Below, in pieces: positions 11,851-23,226 of a stretch of DNA of 64,000 bases. The position numbers were made by a program, and so were the translations under genes. The notes under the pieces are model-generated. The model was not told where the DNA came from, did not search any database, and was given only the letters and a program-made list of their open reading frames with translations. Within the stretch, counting starts at the first letter, position 1, and each line of letters starts with the position of its first letter. Origin of the DNA: Sialis fuliginosa (lineage: Eukaryota; Arthropoda; Insecta; Megaloptera; Sialidae); contig OY540813.1 in the NCBI GenBank assembly GCA_961205875.1, forward strand, positions 2,079,001 through 2,143,000. The letters run 5' to 3'.

Positions 11851-12599
11851 ACTAAAGCCACCTCTGTGTTATTGTATAGGCAACATCGCTACACAGTATA
11901 CGTTAGATGAAAGTTATCGATTTGAGTTGTACTTAGGAAGCTCCATTAGAGAGGTGGTTAGCTTACATTAATCTTACCGCGGGCTAAATGGAATCAAACA
12001 TGATGACGGCTTTTTATTTTATAAATAAGGAATATTCCGAGCTTTTATTGTTATGTAGAGTCTCAACCACAACTTTACGCAGCAAAAGCTAAAAGCTTAA
12101 TAACGTGGGTTGTGTAAACCAGTGGTTCCCAAACACAACACGAAAAATTAAAATAAAAAAAAAATTTAGTCCAGTCTTGGTTAATACCTTAATACCCTAG
12201 CTTCCAGCGAATGCTATCAGCTAGGTGTTAAATTGTTCGATATTTTAAAGCAGAAGGGGGTCCCAGGGGGAAAAACAATCCCCTATCTTGCATTGGAGCC
12301 GAGTTATTTACGATTTTGTATAATGAATAAAAAAAATAAAACAAAAATAATTTTATATTTAATGCCCTGTTTACGTATGGAGGGTTGAAATTAGTTTCAC
12401 TCGATCCGAAAAAATTAAACAAATTTTTTATTTTATTTCACCCCCAGTCACATATGGAGGGTTGTAATTAGTTTCATTCGATGCGGCGAGAAAAATACCA
12501 CAGGCGTTGGGGTTTCAGGGAGGAAAACAATCCCCTATCTCGCATAAGAGCCGTGATATTTACGATTTTGTATAATCAATAAAAAATGTCACGTATTAG

Positions 12600-12638
12600 T
12601 TTCGAAATCCACGCGAGCGAAGCCGCGGGTATCAGCTA
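12600..12638 (+). mobile_element. Helitron-type 3' terminus
   Basis: CCACGCGAGCGAAGCCGCGG forms a hairpin and is followed by GTATCAGCTAA, a CTRR-type end. The DNA upstream (12240-12600) contains two related stretches built on GGAGGGTTG...TTAGTTTCA and ACAATCCCCTATCT. Confidence 0.65.
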
Positions 12639-12671
12639 ATAGCAAATAAATAAAACAATATAGTTATGATA

Positions 12672-12790
12672 ACGGCCAACGTTTTGTCACATATTGCAGT
12701 GACATCTTCAGGGCTCTTCTAAAAGAAAAACTAAAATATCCACTGCAATGTGTGACGAAACGTTGATCGATAACACGACCAAATCGACGC
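12672..12790. repeat. Inverted pair of hairpin motifs (possible Penelope-type remnant)
   Basis: On the minus strand, CTGAAGA (12711-12705) precedes a 6-bp stem TGTCAC/GTGACA and then AAACG. On the plus strand, CACTGCAATGTGTGACGAAA at 12751-12770 is the partner copy. This layout recalls hammerhead-ribozyme cores carried by Penelope-like elements, but one core base or pair is off. Treat as suggestive only. Confidence 0.3.
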
Positions 12791-12796
12791 TGCTTA

Positions 12797-13239
12797 TACC
12801 CAGAGAAGCCAAGATCCATATCAAGATCACCGCGGAAGCCTCAAGACTTGTATAAATAAAACAATAGTAATCGATATGGGTTCATAGACACCGCCGTTAC
12901 AAGCGGGTGTTCTAATGTAATTAACCTTATTCATTAACAAGTTTGTACCCAGAAGCCAAGTACCATATCAAGATCACCGCGGAAGGCTCAAGACTTGTAT
13001 AAATAAAACAATAGTAATCGATATGGGTTCATAGACACCGCCGTTACAAGCGGGTGTTCTAATGTAATTAACCTTATTCATTAACAAGTTTGTACCCAGA
13101 AGCCAAGTACCATTCCAAGATCACCGCGGAAGCCTCAAGACTTGTATAAATAAAACAATAGTAATCGATATGGGTTCATAGACACCGCCGTTACAAGCGG
13201 GTGTTCTAATGTAATTAACTTTATTCATTAACAAGTTTT
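12797..13239 (+). repeat. Tandem array, 147-bp unit, 3 copies
   Basis: TCAAGACTTGTATAAATAAA starts at 12841, 12988 and 13135, spaced exactly 147 bp. Units also share CATAGACACCGCCGTTACAA and AAGATCACCGCGGAAG. Copies are nearly identical, so the amplification is recent or homogenised. A 20-bp C run lies 64 bp beyond the end. Confidence 0.9.
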
Positions 13240-13584
13240 TGCCGAAACTTGTATGCGTGTGAATTTTCAATAACATTCCACGAACAAGTGACACGTAATC
13301 TGCCCCCCCCCCCCCCCCCCCCGTCCCTGTCGTTAAAAGTTTGAGAACAAATTTCCACACACTTGCTAGTATTTTGAATTCCAGCCAAGTTGGCGGAGTG
13401 TATTTTATTTAGAAGAGTCCCGGGTGAGACAAAACTTTGAATAAATAAACCAAATTGACCCCATCGATTCAGACTAAATTCTATTTGTTTATCTCATGGG
13501 GGCGGTTGTACTTTTTCTTTTATTTAAAAACACGTAACCTAACCTAACGTAACCTCACCTAGTTTATGTTAAGTCGGTTTTATA

Positions 13585-13625
13585 AATTATTAGCGCATTG
13601 GACCCGGTGTTACCCGGGGATATTA
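13585..13625 (-). mobile_element. Helitron-type 3' terminus (CCCGGG hairpin)
   Basis: On the minus strand, CCCCGGGTAACACCGGG forms a hairpin followed by TCCAATGCGCTAA. Related tails stand at 27908-27938, 43092-43117 and 59620-59650. Confidence 0.65.
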
Positions 13626-13725
13626 ATTTAATTAAACATAAAGTACATAATTATGCCCACCCGACATGCTTGGCCAACATGCCCACCCAACATGCTCACA
13701 ACACATGATTCACCTAAACTTAAAA

Positions 13726-14058
13726 AATTGGAGTCAGTAGGATCGCGCCAAGCTGAGATATTAACTATTCAATATATGTACTTCTTTGTTAGTTTATGAG
13801 TTTTAATTTGTTTTTAAAAAGGGAAGGAAGTCGCGAGGGTTTTTGGGTGCGTGATACTCTTAAAGATAACAGTGTAAGCTGCATTTAAAAAACAAAATTG
13901 GAGTCTGTAGGATCGCACCAAGCTGAGATATTAACTATTCAATATACTTCTTTGTTAGCTTATGAGTTTTAATTTGTTTTTAAAAAGGGAAGGAAGTCGC
14001 GAGGGTCTTTAAGTGCATGATCCTCTTAAAGATAATAGTGTAAGCTACATTTAAAAAA
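13726..14058 (+). repeat. Tandem dimer, 170-bp unit
   Basis: AAAATTGGAGTC recurs 170 bp apart (GAGTC at 13731 and 13901), with GATATTAACTATTCAATATA and AAAGGGAAGGAAGTCGCGAG in both units. A partial third copy lies at 33080-33170. Confidence 0.85.
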
Positions 14059-14060
14059 AA

Positions 14061-14600
14061 CATACGTCTGTCAATGATTCACGGGACAGACAAACAGACA
14101 CGGAAATAAAGTGTTTGTCTTGTTATGCATGCAACTATTTGTCAAAAACTCCATATAAGTTTGATACCCCGTTTGAAAGTGCTCGCAAGTTATACAAACA
14201 GACAAAAAACTAAATTGGTTATATGATATTAGAAATTGAGGCATTCTGTATTTTTTTGTAGTTAAATCATTTTTAGTTCTGAACGCCTCTCCGTTTTTAT
14301 TTACGTAAGAACCTATTGTGATGCAGTTATGAAATTTGTTATACATATACATACGTCTGTCAATGATTTAGGGGACAGACAGACAGACACGTTTGTCTTG
14401 TTATGCATGAAACTATTTGTCAAAAACTCCAAGAGTTCTGTCATATAAGTTTTATACCCCGTTTGAAAGTACAGACAAACAAAAAACTAAATTGGTTATA
14501 TGATATTAGAAGTTGGGGCATTCTGTATTTTTTTGTAGTTAAATCATTTTTAGTTCTGAACGCCTCTCCGTTCTTATTTACGTCACAGACTCGGTCAACA
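14061..14600 (+). repeat. Tandem dimer, 289-bp unit
   Basis: CATACGTCTGTCAATGATT starts at 14061 and 14350. Both units share ACTAAATTGGTTATATGATA and TTCTGAACGCCTCTCCGTT. The minus-strand frames in the two units are alike only because the DNA is duplicated. Confidence 0.85.
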
Positions 14601-16929
14601 TTCTGTATAAACATATATACATAGATATTCATGTATACATAGGTAGGTATAGGAGAATTCCATCAATAAATTTCAATAAAAACACAATATAAGATGAAAA
14701 CAATATGTTTTCCAATATCGGCGTTCGTGCAAAATGTGAAAAAGCGCACACACAATCACAATATTGAGAATTCAATTACTGGCGCAGCTGCCGTATTTAA
14801 ATAAATATCTGCAGCAACGATCATGAGACGAAACCTAATGAAAATGGCATGGGTGGATCTCTGTAATTACATTATGGGGGGTAAGCATTTCAAATACATT
14901 TTCAAGTGGGTAATTATTGTGATTGTTTTGTTCTATCGGTATTATTAAAGAAGGAGGAGTGACGAAAAGGGTATATACTGGCTCTCATTTACCTTTTTAT
15001 GAAAAAAATAAAATCGACTTAAAAAACACTAAAAAAACAATTGTTTAGAAAATATGGCGACTTGATCCTAAATTTTAAGGTTTTACTAAAATTGCTCTAG
15101 TTTCGTTAAATATTAATGAAATTTTATTTTTAAAATTTGTTTTGAAAGTAGAAATAACGAACTTTCTAATGATGTATGATTATTTGAGATTTGGATAATT
15201 TAAAGTGTCATACGCCACATGTCAAAAATTCAAAACTTCAATTGGGGATAATTCAAAAATTTTAAATGGAATGGTATATCAATTAGTACTTTATCTTAAA
15301 AAATATATTTAAATTAACAACTTTTGTTAAGAAAATTATAAATTTTATTAAAAAAGAAAAAAAAAATATAATTGTGGTCTGGAACACCCGGTATATAGAT
15401 ATAACATAAATTCTGAAAGATTTTTTTAAATACTAATAAAGTGAATTCGTATTTAAAATTTAAACTAAATAATAAATCGACAAAAAATAATATTCAATCA
15501 TTTCAGCAATATATTTTCCATTATTGCTAATGTTTTTTTTACTGTAATATCTAAATATCAGATTGATACAATTCTTTGTTCTGCATCGTTACTGAAAATT
15601 GCCTTTCGCCATGATATTGTTTTAACTAAAACCAGTTCGTCGTCATGGAGATTGACCACAAGTTGAAATAGGTTTCAATTTCAATTAAAATCAGATACTT
15701 AATTGACATTCTATCTATTATGTATACCAAAATCAACAAGTAAATCAAAATTTACTTTTTAAAACCTTTTTGTTTGACGTGAATATACTGGGTGGGTATT
15801 TCCGAAACTTGATGTAACGCGCAGATATCAGTTTTGCGCGCTAGTGTAAATTTAAAATCAGTATATCTCGACACTCAGAGCAGCTACCAAGCGGATTTTG
15901 GTCTCAAATTATAGATCTCGATTAGATCTATGAGGTAAAAGTAAAATTGAAACATTTAACTAGTTTTAATGAGTGATAAGTTTAATTTCATAAAAAAAAA
16001 ATTTTTTGTATGTCCACGATTGCGCTTGTAAATATGAATTATTTGAATTGAAAAATAATTACAGTATATAAGAATATATTCTGTACGACTTATTCTTGGT
16101 CATAAAATGTCAAAAAGGCTGTCGAACTCAAAATTTAGTTTGACCGCCATTTTGAAAGATATACAATTATTTTTGGTTAAAATAATAATAAAAAAGGTTG
16201 TAGAAAATTTAATTATCTGTTTAAAATGCGAAAGACGGGGTTGATTGAACATTCCGTTCATTAGATACAGAGTGTTTACAAAATCCTTGTAAAATTAAAC
16301 ATTGGGCTCTTGTTCCGGAGCAAACTTTGCTATAGGGAGTTTTCAGGAAATAAAAATCTGGACATGTTCTAATCACTGTTTAAATTTGGCACCTCATACA
16401 TTTTCCTTGTACTTTTTCCTTTATTTCCTGGGCTATTAACGTTTTTTTTTAATTTTTTTATTAGTTTTTTTAAATTGAATAAAAAAAAAAGTTAATTTCG
16501 TATTAATTAATTAATTCTTTTTATGTTCGTACAAATCTATATTATACAATACTAGTCTGAGTTTTATTTAACCCCACTGCTACGTATTCACGCCAATCCC
16601 TCGACTGTGCATTCCGACAGAGTCGTTTTTTTTTAATATTTAAAGAAAATTGCAGTTATGAATTTTTCCTGGGTTATCAATAGGAAGCACAATTCTGATT
16701 GATTTTTTGTATTGTTTATACTCTGACTATATTTTTCAAACAATGTGCAATAGTTTTGCTATTGTTTTTTTTTTTTTTTTTTAATAATACCGGGAATTCT
16801 TGTTAGGTCAGGTCAATATGATCTTTTTTTTCTAAACATACATATCTCTAATGAGTCAATACACGCGAACTACATTACCGACTGATTGTAAGCATAACAG
16901 CAACATTGATATAATAATAAAGAGTTTTT

Positions 16930-17135
16930 TTTTTTGTCGCACAGAGTAGAACATTCAACAGGCAGCAGCATCGAGCGGCGGAGGCTGTGCATGGAGCACA
17001 CGGGCTGCAGAGCGGCGCGGTCGATACCTCATACACACCCACCCGCGCGCACACCCCCGCCGTGCCGTATTGTGCAGCGTGCCCAGGACTTGCATTATGT
17101 ATGTGTGCGAAATGCGAAATTAGCGCGAGGATTAT
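16930..17135. other. GC-rich island preceded by an acceptor-like tract
   Basis: About 200 bp of clearly higher GC (GCGGCGGAGGCTGTGC, CCACCCGCGCGCACACCCCC) in an AT-rich intron. On the plus strand it follows TTTTTTTTTTTGTCGCACAG, which resembles a 3' splice acceptor. No confident donor or recognisable peptide was found on either strand. It could be a non-coding exon, a promoter or enhancer, or the end of an unclassified element. Confidence 0.35.
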
Positions 17136-18290
17136 TAGGGTATCATGTTTTGTAGGAGGTCTGTTATGTTGTGCCAGAGGTCAGGGACGGATACACGGGG
17201 ATATGTACTTTTAAAATCTGGATTCTCAGGAACCGACGTACTCTACCGTTTTCGAAAGGAATTTGTGTTAGTAGGTTTTGAGTTATTAGGGTATCATGTT
17301 TTGTAGGAGTTCTGTTTTATTATTATAAAGAAATGTCGTAAAAGCTGTAAGAGAATGACACTCATGAGTAGCGTTAGGTTAGCATTGTGCTAAATCAAGG
17401 TTAGTATATGTATAGGTTGCCTCATAACTTTTTGACCAATCAGCGGCTGCGTGTGATGACGTCACCCTGAGGAACCTTTAAACGTTGTTTCATATATTAA
17501 GTTTTTTTTCAAATTATTTCGAATTTTTGGATATTTGTATTTAAAAAAAGTAAATATTATTGTTTATTACAGAAGCACAAATTATTACATATAATATTTC
17601 TTCATAAAAACTTTAAAATGATGTCAGAAATCAATGCTTAAAGAAAATACATTTCTTGGTTACACATAAAAAAACACTTGTTTAAAACTATAATTTATAA
17701 TAATAAAATAATAAAAATTTAGATTTAAAACTCAGGGCACTATCAATATCAAATGAAAATATTTAAAAACAACTTACAATAAATCAGCTTAACTAAAATA
17801 AAGAGTAAATATAGTTTGACAGCCATTTATAATGTCAAAGAGTTCCTCACGATGACGCGTTCTCCCCTCTCATGCCACTCCCCGCCAGAGTTATGAGGCA
17901 ACCTATTACTTTACTAACCTTGGTGCTAAATGACGTTAAACTCTCGAATGCGTTTTCTAACCTTAAAACGTCTTGTTAGACAAAATAAAAAAACACGTGT
18001 TTAATGTTTTTCGATGTACTACGTGAGTGCAAAGTTTCAAGAATATCGGCGAATGACACTTAAGTAGTGATACTTGTAAGTTTAGGGTATCATGTTTTGT
18101 GTTTCGACATCCGATGGTCTCAGGAATCGATGTATTCTACCATTTTGGATAGAAATTTGTTTTAGTAGGTTCTGAGTTATAAGGGTATCATGTTTTGTAG
18201 GAGTTCTGTAATATAAAATAGGTCAAAATCAGGCATCGACATCCGATGTTCTCAAGAACCGATGTACTCTATCATTTTAGAAAATTCTAA
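17136..18290 (+). repeat. Diverged repeats with the AGGGTATCATGTTTTGTAGG motif
   Basis: AGGGTATCATGTTTTGTAGG occurs near 17136 and 17286, a shorter form near 18084 and again near 18181. Between them lie variants of CTCAGGAACCGACGTACTCT. One unit of the 46.5-kb tandem family (17340-17395 plus 17932-18085) is embedded here and split by a Mutator-like element. Confidence 0.7.
17396..17922 (+). mobile_element. Mutator-like MITE, copy 1
   Basis: Long inverted ends (CAAGGTTAGTA ... GGTTGCCTCATAACT, mirrored by AGTTATGAGGCAACC ... TTACTAACCTTG) enclose 527 bp. A perfect 9-bp duplication GTGCTAAAT lies at 17387-17395 and 17923-17931, as expected for Mutator-like elements. There is no transposase. 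Confidence 0.85.
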
Positions 18291-18716
18291 TACCGGTATT
18301 ACGGCATGTTTTTAAAACCTGGATACTGATATTTAATTTTTTTTCAGTAATTTTCAAATTTATAAGCTAAGCAAGCGCTTGAAAAAAATCAGACTAGATA
18401 TTTTTTTCATATAAATGTTATGAGAGTGTCAACAAGAAATCTTGAAGTTTTCCCCTCTCCAACGAGATCGGTGTCACCTCCTCTAAGGTGGAGAAGAAAC
18501 AAGAATAACTTTTTCACTGAAAAACTCAAGAAATCAGCGAAATACTGATTTCTGTTTGTTCACCGATCTTGTTGGAGGGAGAGAAACTTCAGGATATCTT
18601 CGTAACACCCTAAAGAACTATTGTATGAAAAAAACTATCTAGTCTGAATTTTTTCTAAAGCTCAAAACACTGGAATTAAAAATATGAACGATCGAAATTC
18701 GTTCGTAAATCAATAA

Positions 18717-18963
18717 ATGTCTTATATTTTTTGTGTCGTAGTACTTATCATTTTGTAATCATTAGGAGAAAAAAACACGAACAAAATAAAAGGCTATAAA
18801 TTAAAAAACAAACTATATTTGCGGACTTTGGTAATTTAATTGATTAAATAAAGAGTTACTTGTTTTATTAGTAACATGAGTTCATGAGAATTACAAAAAA
18901 ACAAGTCCATTAATAAAAAAAACCGTAAACTTGCTCTTATAGTGGCCATAACTGGTGCCTTCA
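18717..18963 (+). mobile_element. AGGTACTGG family, 3' half
   Basis: TTGTGTCGTAGTACTTATCA, AATAAAGAGTTACTTGTTTT and GTGGCCATAACTGGTGCC match the right half of 39057-39578. The left half is missing. Confidence 0.7.
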
Positions 18964-19511
18964 CCTTAAATGTGTATCGCGACTAGGGTTAAATAAAAAG
19001 AAGAAAACAACATCATCATATATTCCAGCCAAAGTAAAAACAAGGAAATAAAGAACATAATAAGGATTATTTAACGTAGAGAGTTATTCAGCATACAAAT
19101 GAAGATCATTTGGAAAAAACATTTTTGGGAAGCGGGTTCCAGATTGATGAAACTAAGCAAAAGTTCTGCCAGACATAAATTAACTTTAAAAACATAGAAC
19201 GTAACAACCTGTTCTTGGCCTTCTTCCTGCTTTTAAAGTTCTTTATGCTATAAAAAGATTTCTGATGTACAGTATCTCACAAATTTAAAACCATTTGATT
19301 GATTTAGGTATGTAATAAAATCGTTTATTGGAACATAAATTTTAATTGTTTAATTTCAAACGAGAAAAAGTAAAATTATATATATTTTAATGATATAATT
19401 TATTCCAACATTTGCGATGTTTTTATGTATATAAAAATCTTTTTAATGGGAAACATTAAACGCGTCCTTTGAAAGAAATACTGATATTAATTAAACGTAA
19501 TACATATATCA

Positions 19512-19540
19512 TCCTTAATATATATAAAGCTCAACGTCTC

Positions 19541-19578
<38 letters not shown>

Positions 19579-20406
19579 CGTTAGTTACCTTATCACTCGA
19601 GAACCACTTATCCGATTGACGTGTTTTTTTTTTTAATTCATAGGTACGCTCTCTGGCCAGGTTATAGGCTATATTTTTTTAGGTTAGATAACATAACAAC
19701 AAAGCAGTGACGATAATAGTAAATCAAGTCGGAAAAAATTTTGCCGTCGGCGCGCTGTTTTGTAATACGCTGCCTAAACCGTTCAATATAGAACAAAATA
19801 ATGTATTAAAGAATTGTGTAGAATCAAAAGTTCTACAATTAAGTCAGCGACACGATATGTCTAACTTTTATATTTAAGCCACAATGACTGCTTTTATGTT
19901 ACAAAAAAAACATAAAATATTTGGGTTTTGTTTACATGGACTTATGACCTGCAAAACATTAATCCTTATCGAAATAAATGATTTCATCGTCATAAGTACT
20001 TAATGTAGATATAGTTTGCCATTTACAGCATCCAATTTGGTCGTATAGTTTAGAAAATATCTTAAAATATATTTATAAAGGTAACATTTTAAATGTATGG
20101 TGTCGTGCCGCATCGAAGCGAGTACATCAGACTGGATTCGCTTACGTTCGGTAGATATTCGGAGTCCCTCGGCTGACGTTTGAGTTAATTTTGTTTTCAA
20201 TAATTAACATTTAAATTTAAACAGAACACAAATTATTTGTACTTTTTTCTTCTGATTCGTTTTTGTTAGGTAATTTAGGTATTGATAAATTATTATTACA
20301 ATAATAACTAATCGTGTTTGTACTTAATTAATTAAACTATATTTTTCAAAAATCCTAAACAATAATTCCGTAGTCTACGCGAGCGAAGCCGCGTGGGCCC
20401 AGCTAG
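19512..20406 (+). mobile_element. Non-autonomous Helitron, copy 1 (895 bp)
   Basis: Starts TCCTTAATATATATAAAGCT directly after an A and ends with hairpin CTACGCGAGCGAAGCCGCG, then TGGGCCCAGCTAG and T. A (TCTG)n run stands near the start at 19540-19577. It is nearly identical to 23227-24109 apart from run length and a few bases, while the outer flanks differ, so the two inserted independently. The 66-residue minus frame inside is not recognised. Confidence 0.85.
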
Positions 20407-20544
20407 TTTAGTATATATGTTAAGGCCTCTATACAACACCCAATCTGCAACACCCCCACTCTACCTCCCGACAAATCGGCCCTGCAGATTGGATGGTGTA
20501 CAGAGGCCTTTAGAGCTAATTGTTTTTGATTTTAATTAATTAAT

Positions 20545-20830
20545 TAATTAATAAAGAGGGGGGGGGGGCACTCTGACAACGACTTTGAAAACAAATATAT
20601 CGTGACTGAAGTGTTAAAATCAAAAGGTCTTATACATTTTTTTATTGCATTTTAGGAAAATTTAAGTGAAAATTTTTTTTGAAATAGGTTCAAAAGATTG
20701 TTTTTTTTTTAAATTTATATTTTTGGGTTATCAATCTACGTCCATAGATTCATTTTAATTGGTATATAAATGAGAGAAGGGGGTGCTCTGATATAGACAG
20801 ACAGACAGAGCGAAACTATAAGGATTCCTA
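20545..20830. other. Unclassified AT-rich stretch with G run and CAGA run
   Basis: Contains G11 at 20558-20568 and GACAGACAGACAGAG near 20797. No element end identified. Confidence 0.4.
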
Positions 20831-21164
20831 GTTTTCTACGTAACCCTAAAAATATCACTAAAAAATATTAATATTTAAAAAAGTATAAGTTCATGTAGTG
20901 TTATATATTTTTGTGCTATTTAACTCAAATTCATGGCCTTTTATTATATAAATATATATTATAGTTAGAACAATTAGTATGTGGAACAAAATTCAAGGTA
21001 ACGGGAAATTTTTCTACGAATTATGTTTTTTTATATTCAAGGCCGAAAAGTACGAATCTCTTTGTAAATAAAAATCTCGTTAAATATAAAAAAGTAATTC
21101 TATAATTCTTCTAAATGATATTTGATGGGTTTTTTTCGTTGTTTAGGAATAAAAATAAAATTAT

Positions 21165-22068
21165 TTTATTTTGTTCATGTTTTTTCTCCAGTAATGGCAA
21201 AAGTAAAACCAGTAATGAGCACGCAGTGATGGACACTTGCTAATGATAAGTACTACGACACAAAAGATATAAAAAAAAATCATCAAATTTAAAACAATGT
21301 AAAGCAATTGCTATGATAATATAATAATTAATAAATAAATTATACTAATAATTAGTTTAAATGTCCATCATTTTGACACCTATTGGCCGATTGTCATCAA
21401 ATCACGCTGTATGACAGTTAAATGTAGGGTCGAGTGGGGTAAAAAAAAAAGTAAAAGTGAAACAAGCTTGCAACTAAAAAACTAAATTGTTTATAGGAGA
21501 ATTATAAAACTGACATCATCATTAAAGGTTTGTTAAAGCGACCTGAAAATATGAATCGCCTAATAAGTGATATGTCACCCCTACAGATTTCCCTGTTAGT
21601 CGATGTCAAAACGTGTGAATTAAATTTTAATTATTTGTACATAACTTTCTGTATAGCTCAGATATTAATTAAAGTTACAATTTCAGATTGATATGCCACA
21701 AAGAATATAAATAAAAGTTGCCTTTGTAGCTTTTATTTTAATTTTTCGAGAAATATTTTCCATTAGAGGCCTGTTTCACTTTTTCCCAAATTAGAGGTTA
21801 AAAATGAAACACACTTTTTTCATTTTTAAAATCCCTGTTGTATCGTAAGTATTTAAAATGGTTATTCATAAGCGCATCTAGTAGAACAAATTAAAGTATG
21901 AATTTGTATCGTTAACTGTCAAAAAACATGAAAGATTTGTATTTTGTTTCACTTTTACCCCAGTTGACCCTATATAGATTAATATTCAGAAATGGTAGTT
22001 ATCAAATATCAACACATTTAATTAAAAATTTGCCATTACTGGGGTCCTTTCCAAGACTGGTGCCACTA
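21165..22068 (-). mobile_element. AGGTACTGG family copy, split by a 544-bp insertion
   Basis: CAGTAATGAGCACGCAGTGA, ATAATTAATAAATAAATTAT and TTTGACACCTATTGGCCGAT match other members. It is interrupted at 21427-21970 inside AAATGTATATAGATTAATA and ends AAGACTGGTGCCA. Confidence 0.8.
21427..21970. mobile_element. TA-flanked MITE with GGGTCGAGTGGGG ends
   Basis: Ends GGGTCGAGTGGGGTAAAA and TTTTACCCCAGTTGACCC are inverted repeats, with TA on both sides (21425-21426, 21971-21972). Uninterrupted host copies near 41225 and 53927 read AAATGTATATAGATTAATA, proving insertion at TA and giving exact edges. It contains no transposase. Confidence 0.9.
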
Positions 22069-22664
22069 ACAGATATTATTGGCAAATACACACGCATGCA
22101 CGTACGAATAATAATTGAAACTGATGGGTGATAAATTCTTCAGGTGAATTAATAAACGCAGCTGGAGTCAGAGGTGACGATAATGAAATTATTGTAAATT
22201 ACTTGTCACAAACTGATGGAACTGTTAGAGCTTTAAGGCGTCAGACGTGTTCTACAACTTGTGCGGGGTGGTGTCGATTCAATTTGTGCTAGCAATGCCA
22301 ATAAACTTGCGTGAGTCACCCACGAATTTGTCAAACATCACAAGCCAATGCGACTAACTCAATATTACGTTACAATTAATTTTATTCACAACGTACTATC
22401 AGATTCAAAAGTGGTCTGCCGTCCTAAAGGTCAGATCGAAAATATTCATCGGTTATATTTTTCTGGGGCGGAGTTTGTATAGTGCAGAGGGGATGGTCCC
22501 ATTTCAAGATCATCAAAATCCTGTGTAAGGGGGGGGAGGTGCCATAAGAAGAATACCGGCCTGTGATCATTCCCTCTGCCCCGCGGCTACACGTTAAGCT
22601 CCCTCCTTACCGCACGCCGCGACACGGGCTCTGGCCGCGCGAATAATATGTTCCCGTATGTATA

Positions 22665-23150
22665 TTTCAAGATATTTTCTAAGCTATTCGATTAAATTGG
22701 ATGCTGTAAAGGGCAAATTATATCTAGATTAAGTACTTATGACGATGAAATCATTTATTTCTATAAGGATTAATGTTTTGCAGGTAATAAGTCCACGTAA
22801 ACAAAACCCAAATATTTTAAATTTTCTTTGTAACATAAAAGCAGTCATTGTGGCTTAAATATAAAAGTTAGACATATGGTGTCGCTGACTTTATTGTAGA
22901 TCTTTTGATTCTATACAATTATTTACTTCATTATTTTGTTCAATATTGAACGGTTTAGGCAGCGTAATGCAAAAGGCAAATTTTTTTCCGACTTGATTTA
23001 CTATTATCGTCACTGCTTAGTTGTTATGTTACCTAACGTAACAAAATATAGCCTATAACCTGGTCAGAGAACGTACCTATGAATTAAATTAACGTAAATC
23101 GGATAAGTGGTTCTCGAGTGATAAGGGCACAAACGAACAGACAGATATTT
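22665..23150 (-). mobile_element. Older inverted Helitron copy between the two young ones
   Basis: Reverse-complement blocks AAGTACTTATGACGATGAAA, CAATATTGAACGGTTTAGGC and AGTGGTTCTCGAGTGATAAG match the young copies with many substitutions. It lacks the CTAG-side terminus. Confidence 0.75.
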
Positions 23151-23226
23151 TGAGGTTAACTATTAGTAAATCATTTAATCAAACATTGTCCCATCTAATA
23201 CAGGTCGTGTAGTAGAAGTGTCTTTA

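Noticed and set aside
12797-13239. Possible CRISPR array
   Set aside because: The 147-bp units are directly repeated without short repeats alternating with unique spacers, and the DNA is eukaryotic. The same holds for the 27-kb and 46.5-kb arrays.
13537-13560. Telomeric repeat (CCTAACCTAACGTAACCTCACC)
   Set aside because: Only about four imperfect CCTAA units; too short and interrupted to call a telomere or interstitial array.
14071-14632. Similar frames of 93 and 63 residues on the minus strand
   Set aside because: They come from the 289-bp duplicated DNA. No known domain, start context or splice signals.
16934-17214. Coding exon in the GC-rich island
   Set aside because: Frames of 73-75 residues exist but need non-ATG starts or lack donors, and no domain is seen. 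Kept only as an unexplained island.
22580-22640. Second GC-rich patch (CCCCGCGGCTACACG ... GCCGCGCG) as an exon or promoter
   Set aside because: Only about 60 bp, no splice signals, and it lies between decayed repeat copies.
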